Shown: positions 1 to 8,840 of the stretch, piece by piece | Position numbering within the stretch: position 1 is the first letter of the stretch | How the letters are laid out: each line of letters begins with the position of its first letter | NCBI RefSeq assembly: GCF_014161445.1 | Contig: NZ_JABBXA010000001.1 | Location: 1-64,000 of the forward strand | DNA: 64,000 bases | Direction of reading: 5' to 3' | DNA from: Microbispora sp. H13382 | GTDB lineage: Bacteria > Actinomycetota > Actinomycetes > Streptosporangiales > Streptosporangiaceae | Notes under the pieces: model-generated | The model's input: the letters and a program-made list of their open reading frames with translations, nothing else | Told to the model about the DNA's origin: nothing | The model's database searches: none | Translations under genes and position numbers: made by a program

Positions 1-428
1 ACGCCATCGACGACCACTCCCGCCTGGCCTACACCGAGATCCTGCCCGACGAGACCAAGGAAAGCGCCACCGCGTTCTGGTACCGCGCCCAGGCCTTCTT
101 CGCCACCTTCGGGATCACCGTGCGCCGAGTACTGACCGACAACGGCAGCTGCTACCGCTCCCGCCTATGGCGCGACACCCTGGCAGCAGCCGGCATCACC
201 CACAAACGCACCCGCCCCTACCGGCCCCAAACCAACGGCAAGGCCGAACGCTACAACCGCACCCTGCTCGACGAATGGGCCTACGCCCAGCCCTACACCT
301 CCGAGACCCAACGCCGCGCCGCCCTACCCGCCTGGTTACACACCTACAATCACCACCGCGGCCACACCGCGCTGAACGGCCTACCACCCGCCAGCCGCGT
401 ACCCAACCTCATGGGACAGAACAGCTAG
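1..428 (+). pseudogene. IS481-like transposase, C-terminal part (cut by window edge)
   Basis: An open frame runs in from the left edge (frame of base 3) and stops at 426-428. The translation has the integrase-core features of IS481/IS3-type DDE transposases: AIDDHSRLAY at the start, VLTDNGSCYRS with the second catalytic Asp, then RPYRPQTNGKAERYNRTL with the catalytic Glu, and the usual YNHHRGHTAL tail. About 142 residues are visible, so the HTH half and first Asp region lie outside. Whether the element is intact cannot be judged here. It sits upstream of housekeeping dapA, and a terminator-like hairpin follows its stop, which could shield dapA from read-through. Confidence 0.85.
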
Positions 429-435
429 CTGATCT

Positions 436-459
436 GGGGCGGGCTCGCTGATCCGCCCC
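436..459. terminator. Hairpin after transposase gene
   Basis: A 7-bp perfect GC stem (436-442 with 453-459) and 10-nt loop starts 8 bases after the transposase stop. There is no T-tract, as is common in actinomycetes. The rest of 429-716 shows no gene that I can support; the dapA promoter should lie there. Confidence 0.4.
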
Positions 460-716
460 CGGCCCATGCCTGACGGCCTGGGTATCTTCCGCCCGTAGGG
501 CGCACGACCGGTCGTACGCGGCCTTCCGGAAAAATTTCGCCAGCGGCGTGTAACGTCCGCGTAAGGCGCGGCGATTCCCGGTTAGAGGTCGCTGATGTGT
601 GTACCCCCGAGCACATATCGGCGGCCTCTTCCGCTGTCGGCGGCACCGCGGACGGTACTGGACATAACGGGGTGGCGAGGTCCATCACCCCTGCGGATCC
701 GGGTACCGTTCGGTCT

Positions 717-1631
717 ATGGCATCGCCTACTGGAACTTCCGACGCCCCCTTCGGCCGCACGCTGACCGCGATGGTCACACAGTTCGCTTCGAACGGCGCC
801 GTCGACTATGAGGGTGTCCAGCGGCTCGCCGCCTATCTCGTGGACGAGCAGCGCAACGACGGACTGGTCGTGAGCGGTACCACCGGGGAGTCCCCCACCA
901 CCTCCGACGAGGAGAAGGACCGCATCCTCCGCGCGGTCGTCGAGGCCGTGGGCGACCGGGCCACGGTCGTGGCCGGCGTCGGCACCAACGACACGCGGCA
1001 CAGCGTCGAGCTGGCCCGGGCAGCGGAACGCGCCGGCGCGCACGGTCTCCTGGTGGTGACCCCGTACTACAACAAACCGCCGCAGGAGGGCCTGCTCCGG
1101 CACTTCACGGCCGTCGCGGACGCGAGCGACCTTCCGGTGATGCTGTACGACATCCCCGGTCGTTCCGGGGTCCCCATCACGACCGAGACCCTGTTCCGGC
1201 TGGCCGAGCATCCGCGTATCACCGCGGTCAAGGACGCCAAGGGCGACCTGTTCGCGGCCTCGCAGGTGATGTCCTCCACCGACCTCGTCTTCTACTCCGG
1301 CGACGACCTGCTGAACCTGCCGTGGCTCTCCGTCGGCGCGGTCGGGTACGTCAGCGTCGTGGGCCACGTGGCGGGCGCGGAGCTGGCCTCGATGGTCGAC
1401 TCCTACCGGTCCGGCGATGTCGAGAACGCACTGGCCGTCCACCGCCGGCTCCTCCCGGTGGTATCGGCGATCATGACGCGCACCCAGGGCGCGATCATGG
1501 TCAAGGCGGCGCTCACGCTGGTGGGCCAGGACGCCGGGTACGTCCGGCCGCCGCTCGTGGACGCCACCCAGGAACAGATCGCGGCGCTTCGCGAGGACCT
1601 CATAACGGGGGGTCTCAAGCTTGTGGATTAG
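717..1631 (+). CDS. dapA: 4-hydroxy-tetrahydrodipicolinate synthase
   Basis: Class I aldolase that condenses pyruvate with aspartate semialdehyde in the lysine/diaminopimelate pathway, in the cytoplasm. The 304-residue product has the family landmarks in order: GTTGE (54-58), YYNKPPQEG, the catalytic Tyr in LYDIPGRS (about 144) and the Schiff-base Lys in TAVKDAKGD (172). The reading frame continues upstream to 597, but that extension has no dapA-like sequence, so I start at the ATG at 717, which gives the normal family length. The gene is followed 101 bp later by the RNase J gene. This dapA-rnj order is common in actinobacteria and is the best housekeeping anchor in the window. It is distinct from the two KdgD paralogues further right. 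Confidence 0.95.
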   Translation: MASPTGTSDAPFGRTLTAMVTQFASNGAVDYEGVQRLAAYLVDEQRNDGLVVSGTTGESPTTSDEEKDRILRAVVEAVGDRATVVAGVGTNDTRHSVELARAAERAGAHGLLVVTPYYNKPPQEGLLRHFTAVADASDLPVMLYDIPGRSGVPITTETLFRLAEHPRITAVKDAKGDLFAASQVMSSTDLVFYSGDDLLNLPWLSVGAVGYVSVVGHVAGAELASMVDSYRSGDVENALAVHRRLLPVVSAIMTRTQGAIMVKAALTLVGQDAGYVRPPLVDATQEQIAALREDLITGGLKLVD

Positions 1632-1732
1632 ATCAACAGATGGAGTCGAATGAGCGACGTGTACAGAGAAAACGAACATAGGGAACGACGCGTGCGCGCC
1701 GCAGGCGAGCGGCGCGGGGCGAGGGGGGCGGC

Positions 1733-3418
1733 ATGAGTCATCCGCATCCCGAGCTCGGGCCGCCTCCGCCGCTGCCGGAAAACGGCCTGCGCGTCGTCGC
1801 GCTGGGCGGTCTCGGCGAGATCGGCCGCAACATGGCGGTCTTCGAATACGACGGCCGTCTGCTCGTGGTGGACTGCGGCGTGCTGTTCCCCGAGCCGGAC
1901 CAGCCGGGCGTGGATCTCATCCTGCCCGACTTCGACTACATACGGGGGCGCCTCGACGACATCGAGGCGCTCGTGCTCACGCACGCCCACGAGGACCACA
2001 TCGGCGCGGTGCCGTACCTGCTGCGGGAGCGGCGCGACATCCCGATCGTCGGCTCGCGGCTGACCCTCGGGCTGATCGAGAGCAAGCTGACCGAGCACCG
2101 GATGCAGCCGGTCAAGGTCGAGGTGATCGAGGGCGAGCGGCGCTCGTTCGGGCCGTTCGAGTGCGAGTTCGTCTCGGTGAACCACTCGATCCCCGACGCG
2201 CTGGCCGTGGCGATCCGCACCCCTGCGGGTCTCGTCCTGCACACCGGCGACTTCAAGATGGACCAGCTGCCGCTGGACGGGCGGCTGACCGACCTCGGGG
2301 CGTTCGCCCGGCTCGGGGGCGAGGGCGTCGACCTGCTGATGTCCGACTCCACCAACTCGGAGGTGCCGGGCTTCGTCACCAGCGAGCGGGAGATCGCGCC
2401 GGTCATCGACGACGTCTTCCGCAGCGCGTCGAAGCGGATCATCGTGGCGAGCTTCGCCTCGCACATCCACCGCGTCCAGCAGATCATGGACGCGGCCGAG
2501 AAGCACGGCCGCAAGGTCGCGCTCATCGGCAGGTCGATGGTCCGCAACATGGGCGTGGCACGCGAACTCGGCTACCTGAAGGTGCCCGGGGGGCTGCTCG
2601 TGGACTCCCGGGAGATCGAGGAGTGGCCGCCGGAGGACGTGGTGCTGATCTGCACCGGCTCCCAGGGCGAGCCGATGGCGGCGCTGTCGCGCATGGCCAA
2701 CCGCGACCACCCGATCAGGATCGCCGAGGGCGACACGGTCCTGCTCGCCTCGTCGCTGGTGCCGGGCAACGAGACGGCGGTCAGCAAGGTCATCAACGGC
2801 CTCAACCGCTGGGGTGCGCGGGTGGTCCACAAGGGCAACGCGCGGGTGCACGTCTCGGGTCACGCCGCCGCGGGCGAACTGCTGTACGTGCTCAACCTCA
2901 CCAAGCCGTCCAACTTCATGCCGGTGCACGGGGAGTGGCGGCACCTGCGGGCGCACGCCGCGCTGGCCGAGCTGACCGGGGTCCCCCGGGAGAACATCGT
3001 GATCGCCGAGGACGGCGTGGTCGTCGACCTCGTCGACGGCCAGGCGAGGATCGCCGGCGCGGTCCCGTGCGGGTACGTCTTCGTGGACGGCACCTCCGTG
3101 GGCGACATCACCGACGTGGCGCTCAAGGACCGGCGCATCCTGGGCGACGAGGGGTTCATCTCCATCGTCGTCGTCGTGGACTCCACCACCGGGAAGCTCA
3201 CCGGCGGGCCGCAGATCACCGCCCGGGGCTCGGGCATCGACCCCGACGCGTTCGACGCGGTCATCCCGCAGCTCGAGACCGCGCTGCAGGAGGTCGCGGC
3301 GGCGGGGGTGGCCGACGAGATGCAGATCCGCCGGACCATCCGGCGTACGGTGGGGCGCTGGGTCAGCGACACCTACCGCCGCCGCCCGATGATCATTCCG
3401 GTGGTCGTCGAGGTCTGA
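1733..3418 (+). CDS. rnj: Ribonuclease J
   Basis: Metallo-beta-lactamase/beta-CASP ribonuclease for RNA decay and rRNA maturation. The 561-residue protein carries the zinc motif HAHEDH (84-89), an upstream LGGLGEIGRN segment, HTGDFKMD, the beta-CASP signature region with SDSTNSEVPG, and the late HVSGHAAAGE and FMPVHGEWRH motifs that complete the metal site and beta-CASP domain. A C-terminal domain of about 110 residues follows. Start ATG 1733 is preceded by a purine-rich GAGGGGGGCGGC. It lies directly downstream of dapA and upstream of a DUF402 gene, all on the plus strand. Confidence 0.95.
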   Translation: MSHPHPELGPPPPLPENGLRVVALGGLGEIGRNMAVFEYDGRLLVVDCGVLFPEPDQPGVDLILPDFDYIRGRLDDIEALVLTHAHEDHIGAVPYLLRERRDIPIVGSRLTLGLIESKLTEHRMQPVKVEVIEGERRSFGPFECEFVSVNHSIPDALAVAIRTPAGLVLHTGDFKMDQLPLDGRLTDLGAFARLGGEGVDLLMSDSTNSEVPGFVTSEREIAPVIDDVFRSASKRIIVASFASHIHRVQQIMDAAEKHGRKVALIGRSMVRNMGVARELGYLKVPGGLLVDSREIEEWPPEDVVLICTGSQGEPMAALSRMANRDHPIRIAEGDTVLLASSLVPGNETAVSKVINGLNRWGARVVHKGNARVHVSGHAAAGELLYVLNLTKPSNFMPVHGEWRHLRAHAALAELTGVPRENIVIAEDGVVVDLVDGQARIAGAVPCGYVFVDGTSVGDITDVALKDRRILGDEGFISIVVVVDSTTGKLTGGPQITARGSGIDPDAFDAVIPQLETALQEVAAAGVADEMQIRRTIRRTVGRWVSDTYRRRPMIIPVVVEV

Positions 3419-3467
3419 CGGACAATCCCGTTGTACTCGGAGACGGGCGTGGCGTAGCGTCCCGCCC

Positions 3468-3965
3468 GTGTCCGAGGTGAGGATCATTTACCGCAAGTAC
3501 GGCGGTTCGCTGCACTGGCACCACCACGCGCGGGTGCTGGGCGAGGACGAGCACGGCGTCTGGGTCGGCTGTCCCTCCGGGATGATCGCCCAACGGGGGC
3601 ACGAGCGCCCCACAGTGTTCGACTTCGCGTCCGTCATCCTGTTTCCCCGCGACGCCTGGTGGACGGCGGCGTTCAACGCGCCGCCGCACAAGGCGGAGAT
3701 CTACTGCGACATCACGACGATCCCCGTGCGCGGCGACGCCCGGATCACGATGGTCGACCTCGACCTCGACGTGCTCCGCATGCGGGACGGCCGGCTGATC
3801 CTGGACGACGAGGACGAGTTCGCCGAGCACCAGGTGCGGTACGCGTACCCGGAGGAGATCGTCCGTCAGGCGGAGCGGTCGGCCGCCTGGCTGATGGAGG
3901 CCGTGGGGGCGCGCACCGGTCCCTTCGGCGGCGCCCACGACCGCTGGCTGTCCCAAGTGACATGA
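3468..3965 (+). CDS. DUF402 family protein
   Basis: A 165-residue protein of the DUF402/FomD-like family, whose characterised members hydrolyse nucleoside di- or triphosphates or related phosphate esters with divalent metals. Visible family features are the N-terminal KYGGSLHWHH segment, the central WWTAAFN and YCDITTIP stretch, and the acidic DLDLDVLR...DEDEF region that usually binds metal. The start is GTG 3468. It lies 49 bp after rnj on the same strand and converges on the MFS gene. The exact substrate cannot be told from sequence. Confidence 0.8.
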   Translation: MSEVRIIYRKYGGSLHWHHHARVLGEDEHGVWVGCPSGMIAQRGHERPTVFDFASVILFPRDAWWTAAFNAPPHKAEIYCDITTIPVRGDARITMVDLDLDVLRMRDGRLILDDEDEFAEHQVRYAYPEEIVRQAERSAAWLMEAVGARTGPFGGAHDRWLSQVT

Positions 3966-3972
3966 CCGGGGA

Positions 3973-5505
3973 TCACTTGACCGGGACCGGCTCGTCCACG
4001 GACTCGGGGATCACCTTGGGCACGCCGCGCAGCGCGAACGGCACGGCGACCGCGAGGACGAGCAGGATCGCCGCGCCGGTCAGCACCGTGACGTGGATGC
4101 CCTCGACGAACGCCTGCCGCGCGGCCTGTGCGACGGCCCCCGCGGCGTCGCCCGGCAGCGCGGCGGCGGTCTTCAGGGCGCCCGCGAGCGTGTCGCGGGC
4201 CTCGGCCGCCGCGCCCTCGGGCAGCCCGGGCGGAAGCGCCAGGCCGTTCCGGTAGGCGCTGGTCAGCACGCTGCCGAGCACGGCGATGCCGAGCGCGCCG
4301 CCCATCTCGTGGGCGGTCTCGGAGATCGCGCTCGCCGCGCCGGCCCGCTCCTTGGGCACCGAGGCGAGCACCGTGTCGCCGGTCACCGCGAACGTGAAGC
4401 CCATCCCGACGCCCTGGACGATCATGGCGGCGAGCATGTAGAGATAGGGCGTCTCGGTGTCGATCCGGCTGAACAGGATGAACCCGATGGCGGTCAGCAC
4501 GAGCCCGAGGCTGACGATCGGCCCGCGTCCCCACCGGTGCACGAGCACCCCGGACAGCGCGCCGCCGACGCCCCCGGCCAGGCCGCCCGGCATGCCGGCG
4601 AGCCCGGCGGTCAGCGGCGACCAGCCCATGACCAGCTGGAAGTACTGCGCGAAGACCACCGACATGGCGAGCATCGCGAAGACCGCGACCAGTTGGGCGC
4701 CGACCGTGGCCGCGAACGCGCGCCGCCGGAACAGCGCGATGTCGATCAGCGGCTCGGCCAGCCGGGTCTGCCTGCGGACGAACACGACCAGCGCGGCTAC
4801 CGCGATCACCGCCGCGGCGATCACGGAGGGCTGCGCGACACCTCCGGTCGTGGCCTCCTTCATCGCGTAGATCAGGCCGAGCACGCCCACGGCGGACAGC
4901 GGGACGCTGACGAGGTCGAGCCTGCCGGGGCGGGGGTTGCGCGACTCGGGCAGCACCACGAGCCCGGCGGCCAGGACGGCCGCGACGACGGGCACGTTGA
5001 TCAGGAAGACCGAGCCCCACCAGAAGTGGTCGAGCAGCAGGCCCCCGGCGATGGGCCCGAGGGCGAACCCGACCGCACCGACGCTGCTCCAGACGCCGAC
5101 CGCGGTGGTCCGCTCCTTCGGGTCGGGGAACACGTTGCGGACCAGCGACAGCGTCGACGGCATGATCGTCGCGCCGGCCACGCCGAGCAGCGCGCGGGCC
5201 GCGATCAGCAGCGGGGCGTTCGGCGCGTACGCCGTCAGCACCGAGGTCGCGCCGAAGGCGGCCAATCCGACGAGCAGCAGCCGCCTGCGCCCGATCCGGT
5301 CGCCGAGGTTGCCCATGGTGATGAGCAGCGCGGCCAGCGCGAAGCCGTAGATGTCGGCGATCCACAGCAACTGGGTGGCCGAGGGTGCGAGGTCCTCGCC
5401 GAGCTTCGGCAGGGCGAGGTGCAGCACGGTGAGGTCGAGGGACAGCAGGAGCATGGCCAGGCAGGCGATGACCAGCGTGCCCCACTTGCGGGAGGTGTCG
5501 TTCAT
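3973..5505 (-). CDS. MFS drug efflux transporter (DHA2, 14 TM)
   Basis: Integral-membrane proton-driven exporter of the EmrB/QacA type, 510 residues with about 14 hydrophobic segments. Family motifs visible are GDRIGRRRLLLVG (motif A) after TM2 and the DHA2 motif C region GVAGATIMPSTLSLVRNVF. ATG 5505 is chosen because the preceding 13 codons (from 5544) are non-conserved. It lies about 31 bp downstream of the AfsR/SARP-like regulator on the same strand and may be co-transcribed with it. It is similar in architecture to the MFS protein at 57265-58893 inside the enediyne-like cluster, but nothing links it to that cluster. Confidence 0.88.
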   Translation of the reverse strand: MNDTSRKWGTLVIACLAMLLLSLDLTVLHLALPKLGEDLAPSATQLLWIADIYGFALAALLITMGNLGDRIGRRRLLLVGLAAFGATSVLTAYAPNAPLLIAARALLGVAGATIMPSTLSLVRNVFPDPKERTTAVGVWSSVGAVGFALGPIAGGLLLDHFWWGSVFLINVPVVAAVLAAGLVVLPESRNPRPGRLDLVSVPLSAVGVLGLIYAMKEATTGGVAQPSVIAAAVIAVAALVVFVRRQTRLAEPLIDIALFRRRAFAATVGAQLVAVFAMLAMSVVFAQYFQLVMGWSPLTAGLAGMPGGLAGGVGGALSGVLVHRWGRGPIVSLGLVLTAIGFILFSRIDTETPYLYMLAAMIVQGVGMGFTFAVTGDTVLASVPKERAGAASAISETAHEMGGALGIAVLGSVLTSAYRNGLALPPGLPEGAAAEARDTLAGALKTAAALPGDAAGAVAQAARQAFVEGIHVTVLTGAAILLVLAVAVPFALRGVPKVIPESVDEPVPVK

Positions 5506-5536
5506 GGCCGCCAGCGTGCGCCCGGACGCTGACCGT

Positions 5537-8500
5537 TCACCCACCGAGCGCTGACAGGTGCCCTTCGACGATGGTCAGCGCCGCGGCGTCCGTGCTCCCC
5601 GTGATGCCCACTGCGACGGGCACCCGCTCCTGTGCGTAGGCCCGGCCCTGGGCGTACGCCCGGTCGAAGGCGTCGCCGCCGAGGACGGTCCGGCAGCCCG
5701 CCTCGATGCGGGCGACGTCCGGGTCGCCGGCGGCGGGAGCGCCGCGCAGGGCGGCGGCCATGCCCAGCAGCCAGGCCGCCCGCCCGCGGTCTCCTTCCAG
5801 CAGCGCGACGCCGGCGACCCCCTCCGCGACCGCGCCGGTCATCCCGAGGCTGCGGGTGCCGGGCACGGTGGTGAGGGCGCGCCGGTGCCACGCCAGCGCC
5901 TCGGCGGCGGCGCCCGACATCTGCGCGGCCCAGCCGAGCGCCAGGTAGACGCGCGAGCGGGTCTCCTCCACGCTGAACCACGCGCTCGTGCACTCCGCCA
6001 GGGCCGCCTCGTAGCGGCGCCGGGCCTCGGTCACGTCGCCCGCGAGCCGGGCGAGCTCGCCGAGCCCGAGGAGCGCCGCCGCGAGGGTCTCCGGGGCGCC
6101 GGTCCGCCGCGACAGCTCGGCGCCGCGCTCGAAGTCGGATCTGGCGGCGTCCGCGTGTCCGGAGCGCATCCGCGCCCAGGCACGCCGGCAGAGGGTCTCC
6201 GCGACGTCCGACGCGGCGCCCAGCCGCTCGGCCAGGTCGAGCGCCTCGTTGGTCAGCGCCTCGACCCGTTCGTGGTCGCCCCGCCGGTCGGCGACGTCCG
6301 CCATGGCGGACAGCATGATCACCCGGAGCCAGATGTCCCCCACGGCGCGGGCCTCCCGGAGCGCGCCGGTGAGCTCCTGTTCGGCCTCCGTGAGCCGGCC
6401 GTCGAACACCTTGAGATAGGAGAGGCTGAAGCGGCTGAGCGTCCGCGTCCACGGGTCGCGGTCGAACACGCGGAACAGGTCCTCCATCGTGTGGAGCTGC
6501 TCTCGCGCGGGGGGACCGCTGATCATCGCCTGCAGCACCAGCAGGAACGGCTGCCGGGGCGGCATGGGCAGGAGGTAGGTCCGCCGGACGGCCTCGGCCA
6601 CGAGCGCGTCCACGGCGGGGCCGCCCGTCCCGCCCCAGGCCACGAGGCAGGCGCACACGACGTGCTCCTCCTCCAGCCCCTCGGGCGGTGTGGCGCCGAT
6701 CCCGGCCAGCAGTTCGGCGGCGGGCCTGGCCGCCTCGCCGCGCAGCCCGCGCAGCAGCCAGTAGCCGGTCGCGGCCGACAGCAGCCGCAGCGCGGGCGCC
6801 GCGTCACCCGCGCGTACGGCGCGGCGCAGCGCGGCCTGCAGGTTGTCGCGCTCGCCGTCCAGCTCGCGCAGCCACTCGACCTGGTCGGGCCCGCGCAGGT
6901 GCGGGTCGGCCGTGGCGGCCAGGTCCAGGAAGTACGCGAGGTGGGCCTTCCGCGTGGACTCGCTCTCGCCGGCCTCGGCCAGCCGTTCGGCGCAGAACGC
7001 GCGGATCGTCTCCAGCATCCGGTAGCGGTCGTCCACCACCTCGACGAGGGACTTGTCCACCAGGGAGGCGAGCACGCCGTCGGTGTCGGGCAGGCCGCAC
7101 ACCCGCTCGGCCGCCTCCATCGTCGCGCCGCCCGCGAAGACCGTCAGCCGCCGCGCGAGCGCGCGTTCCGGCTCGTCGAGCAGGTCCCAGCTCCACTCGA
7201 CGACCGCGCGCAGCGTCCGGTGGCGCGGCTGGGCCGTACGGCTGCCGCGCGACAGCAGCGCGAAGCGGGGGGCGTCGCCCTCCGGTTCGGGATCGTCGGT
7301 GCCGAGACGGGCGGCGATCTGGGCCAGGGGCAGCGAGCGCAGCCGGGCGGCGGCCAGTTCGAGCGCCAGCGGCAGCCCGTCCAGCGCCCGGCAGATCCGC
7401 AGCACGTGCCCGACGTCGCCGGGCCCGAAGGCGATGCCGGGCCGTACGGCGGCCGCCCGCTCGGCGAACAGCCGTACGGCCGGATAGGCGAGGGCGTCCT
7501 CGACGGCGTCCTGCGTCGCGGGCTCGCCGCCGGGCGGCGGGACCCGCAGCGGGGGGACGGGACACAGGCGCTCGCCGGTGATGCCGAGCGCCTCCCGGCC
7601 GGTGGCCAGCACGCGCAGGGCGGGGCACGCCGCGAGCAGCCGGTCGGCGAGCCGGGCCGTCTCGTCCACGACGTGCTCGCAGTTGTCGAGCACGAGCAGC
7701 ACCGGCCGCAGGGTCAGGGCCGCCACCAGGCGGGCGACGGGATCGGCCGTGGCCGGCCGAGTCCCGGAACCGGGGATGGTCACGGCGCTCTCGCGCAGCC
7801 CGAGCGCGCCGAGCACGGCCTGCGGCACGTCGGCGCCGTCGGTGAGCGGGGCGAGTTCCACGAGGCACACCTCGCCCGGCCACCGGGCGGCCGCCTCGAT
7901 CGCCAGCCGGGTCTTCCCGGTGCCGCCCGGGCCGGTGAGCGTCACGAGCCGGGCCTCGGCGAGCAGCGCGCCGATGCGTCCGAGCTCGGCGTCGCGGCCC
8001 ACGAGTGAGGTGAGCGGCACCGGCCGTCCGCCGGTCGCGGCGGGGGTGGGAGCGAGCGCCGGGTCGGTGCGCAGCACCGCGAGGTGGATCGCCGACAGTT
8101 CTGCCGACGGGTCGGCGCCCAGCTCGCCGGCGAGGACCCGCCGTGCGTCCTCGAAGGCGGCCAGTGCCTCCGCCGGGCGGCCCGCGGCGTACAACGCGCG
8201 CATGAGCTGCCCGCGCGAGCGTTCCCGCAACGGGTGCGCGGCGACCCGTTCCTGCAGCTCGGGCAGCAGGTCGCGGTGCCGCCCGAGGGCGAGGCCCGCC
8301 TCGGCGAGGTCCTCGGCCGCCGACAGGCGCAGCTCCTCCAGCCGGGCCGCCTGGGCGGGCGCGAACGGCGCGTCGGGCACGTCGGCCAGCGCCGGCCCGC
8401 GCCAGAGGGCGAGCGCCTGGTCGAGCAGGCCGGCGGCACGGGCGGGGTCGCCCGCGTCGAGCGCCCGCCGCCCCTCGGCCGCCAGCCGTTCGAAGCGCGG

Positions 8501-8794
8501 CGCGTCCACGTCGTCCGGGTCCACCGCCAGCCGGTAGCCCGCCGGCTCCCGCACGACCAGGTCGCCGAGGTGCTGGCGTAGCCGCGACACCTGGGCCTGC
8601 AGCGCGTTCGTCGCCCCGGACGGCGGCTCGGCGCCGTAGAGGCCGTCGATCAGGCGGTCGGTGGTGACGACCTTCCCGGCATTGAGGACCAGCAGGCCGA
8701 GCAGCGCGCGCAGCCCGGGCCCGCCGACCGGCACCGGGTGGTCGCCGTCGGGCCGCGCCTCTGTCGGGCCGAGGATGCCGAACCGCATGGCCAT
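5537..8794 (-). CDS. AfsR/SARP-like regulator: BTAD + NB-ARC ATPase + TPR
   Basis: A 1085-residue transcriptional regulator. Residues 1-100 form an OmpR-like winged helix (RFGILGPTEAR start; LIDGLYGAEPPSGATNALQAQVSRLR), followed by a bacterial transcriptional activation domain to about residue 245. A STAND/NB-ARC ATPase comes next with Walker A GPGGTGKTR near residue 290, VLLVLDNCEHV as Walker B and GLPLALELAAARL, and the C-terminal third is helical TPR-like sequence. Such proteins integrate a signal through ATP binding. The adjacent downstream MFS gene is the most obvious target; a role in the distant biosynthetic cluster is only a possibility. Two in-frame ATGs (8794, 8788) both suit the domain start. 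Confidence 0.88.
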   Translation of the reverse strand: MAMRFGILGPTEARPDGDHPVPVGGPGLRALLGLLVLNAGKVVTTDRLIDGLYGAEPPSGATNALQAQVSRLRQHLGDLVVREPAGYRLAVDPDDVDAPRFERLAAEGRRALDAGDPARAAGLLDQALALWRGPALADVPDAPFAPAQAARLEELRLSAAEDLAEAGLALGRHRDLLPELQERVAAHPLRERSRGQLMRALYAAGRPAEALAAFEDARRVLAGELGADPSAELSAIHLAVLRTDPALAPTPAATGGRPVPLTSLVGRDAELGRIGALLAEARLVTLTGPGGTGKTRLAIEAAARWPGEVCLVELAPLTDGADVPQAVLGALGLRESAVTIPGSGTRPATADPVARLVAALTLRPVLLVLDNCEHVVDETARLADRLLAACPALRVLATGREALGITGERLCPVPPLRVPPPGGEPATQDAVEDALAYPAVRLFAERAAAVRPGIAFGPGDVGHVLRICRALDGLPLALELAAARLRSLPLAQIAARLGTDDPEPEGDAPRFALLSRGSRTAQPRHRTLRAVVEWSWDLLDEPERALARRLTVFAGGATMEAAERVCGLPDTDGVLASLVDKSLVEVVDDRYRMLETIRAFCAERLAEAGESESTRKAHLAYFLDLAATADPHLRGPDQVEWLRELDGERDNLQAALRRAVRAGDAAPALRLLSAATGYWLLRGLRGEAARPAAELLAGIGATPPEGLEEEHVVCACLVAWGGTGGPAVDALVAEAVRRTYLLPMPPRQPFLLVLQAMISGPPAREQLHTMEDLFRVFDRDPWTRTLSRFSLSYLKVFDGRLTEAEQELTGALREARAVGDIWLRVIMLSAMADVADRRGDHERVEALTNEALDLAERLGAASDVAETLCRRAWARMRSGHADAARSDFERGAELSRRTGAPETLAAALLGLGELARLAGDVTEARRRYEAALAECTSAWFSVEETRSRVYLALGWAAQMSGAAAEALAWHRRALTTVPGTRSLGMTGAVAEGVAGVALLEGDRGRAAWLLGMAAALRGAPAAGDPDVARIEAGCRTVLGGDAFDRAYAQGRAYAQERVPVAVGITGSTDAAALTIVEGHLSALGG

Positions 8795-8840
8795 GATTGT
8801 CCCGCATCGCCCGGCCAGGCGCGGTGTGGAGCGGTGCGGC

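Noticed and set aside
1628-3487. Long open frame opposite RNase J, and many similar antisense frames
   Set aside because: They mirror codon-position GC bias of the real genes, are rich in Arg/Gly/Pro or Val/His/Asp runs, and have no recognisable domains.
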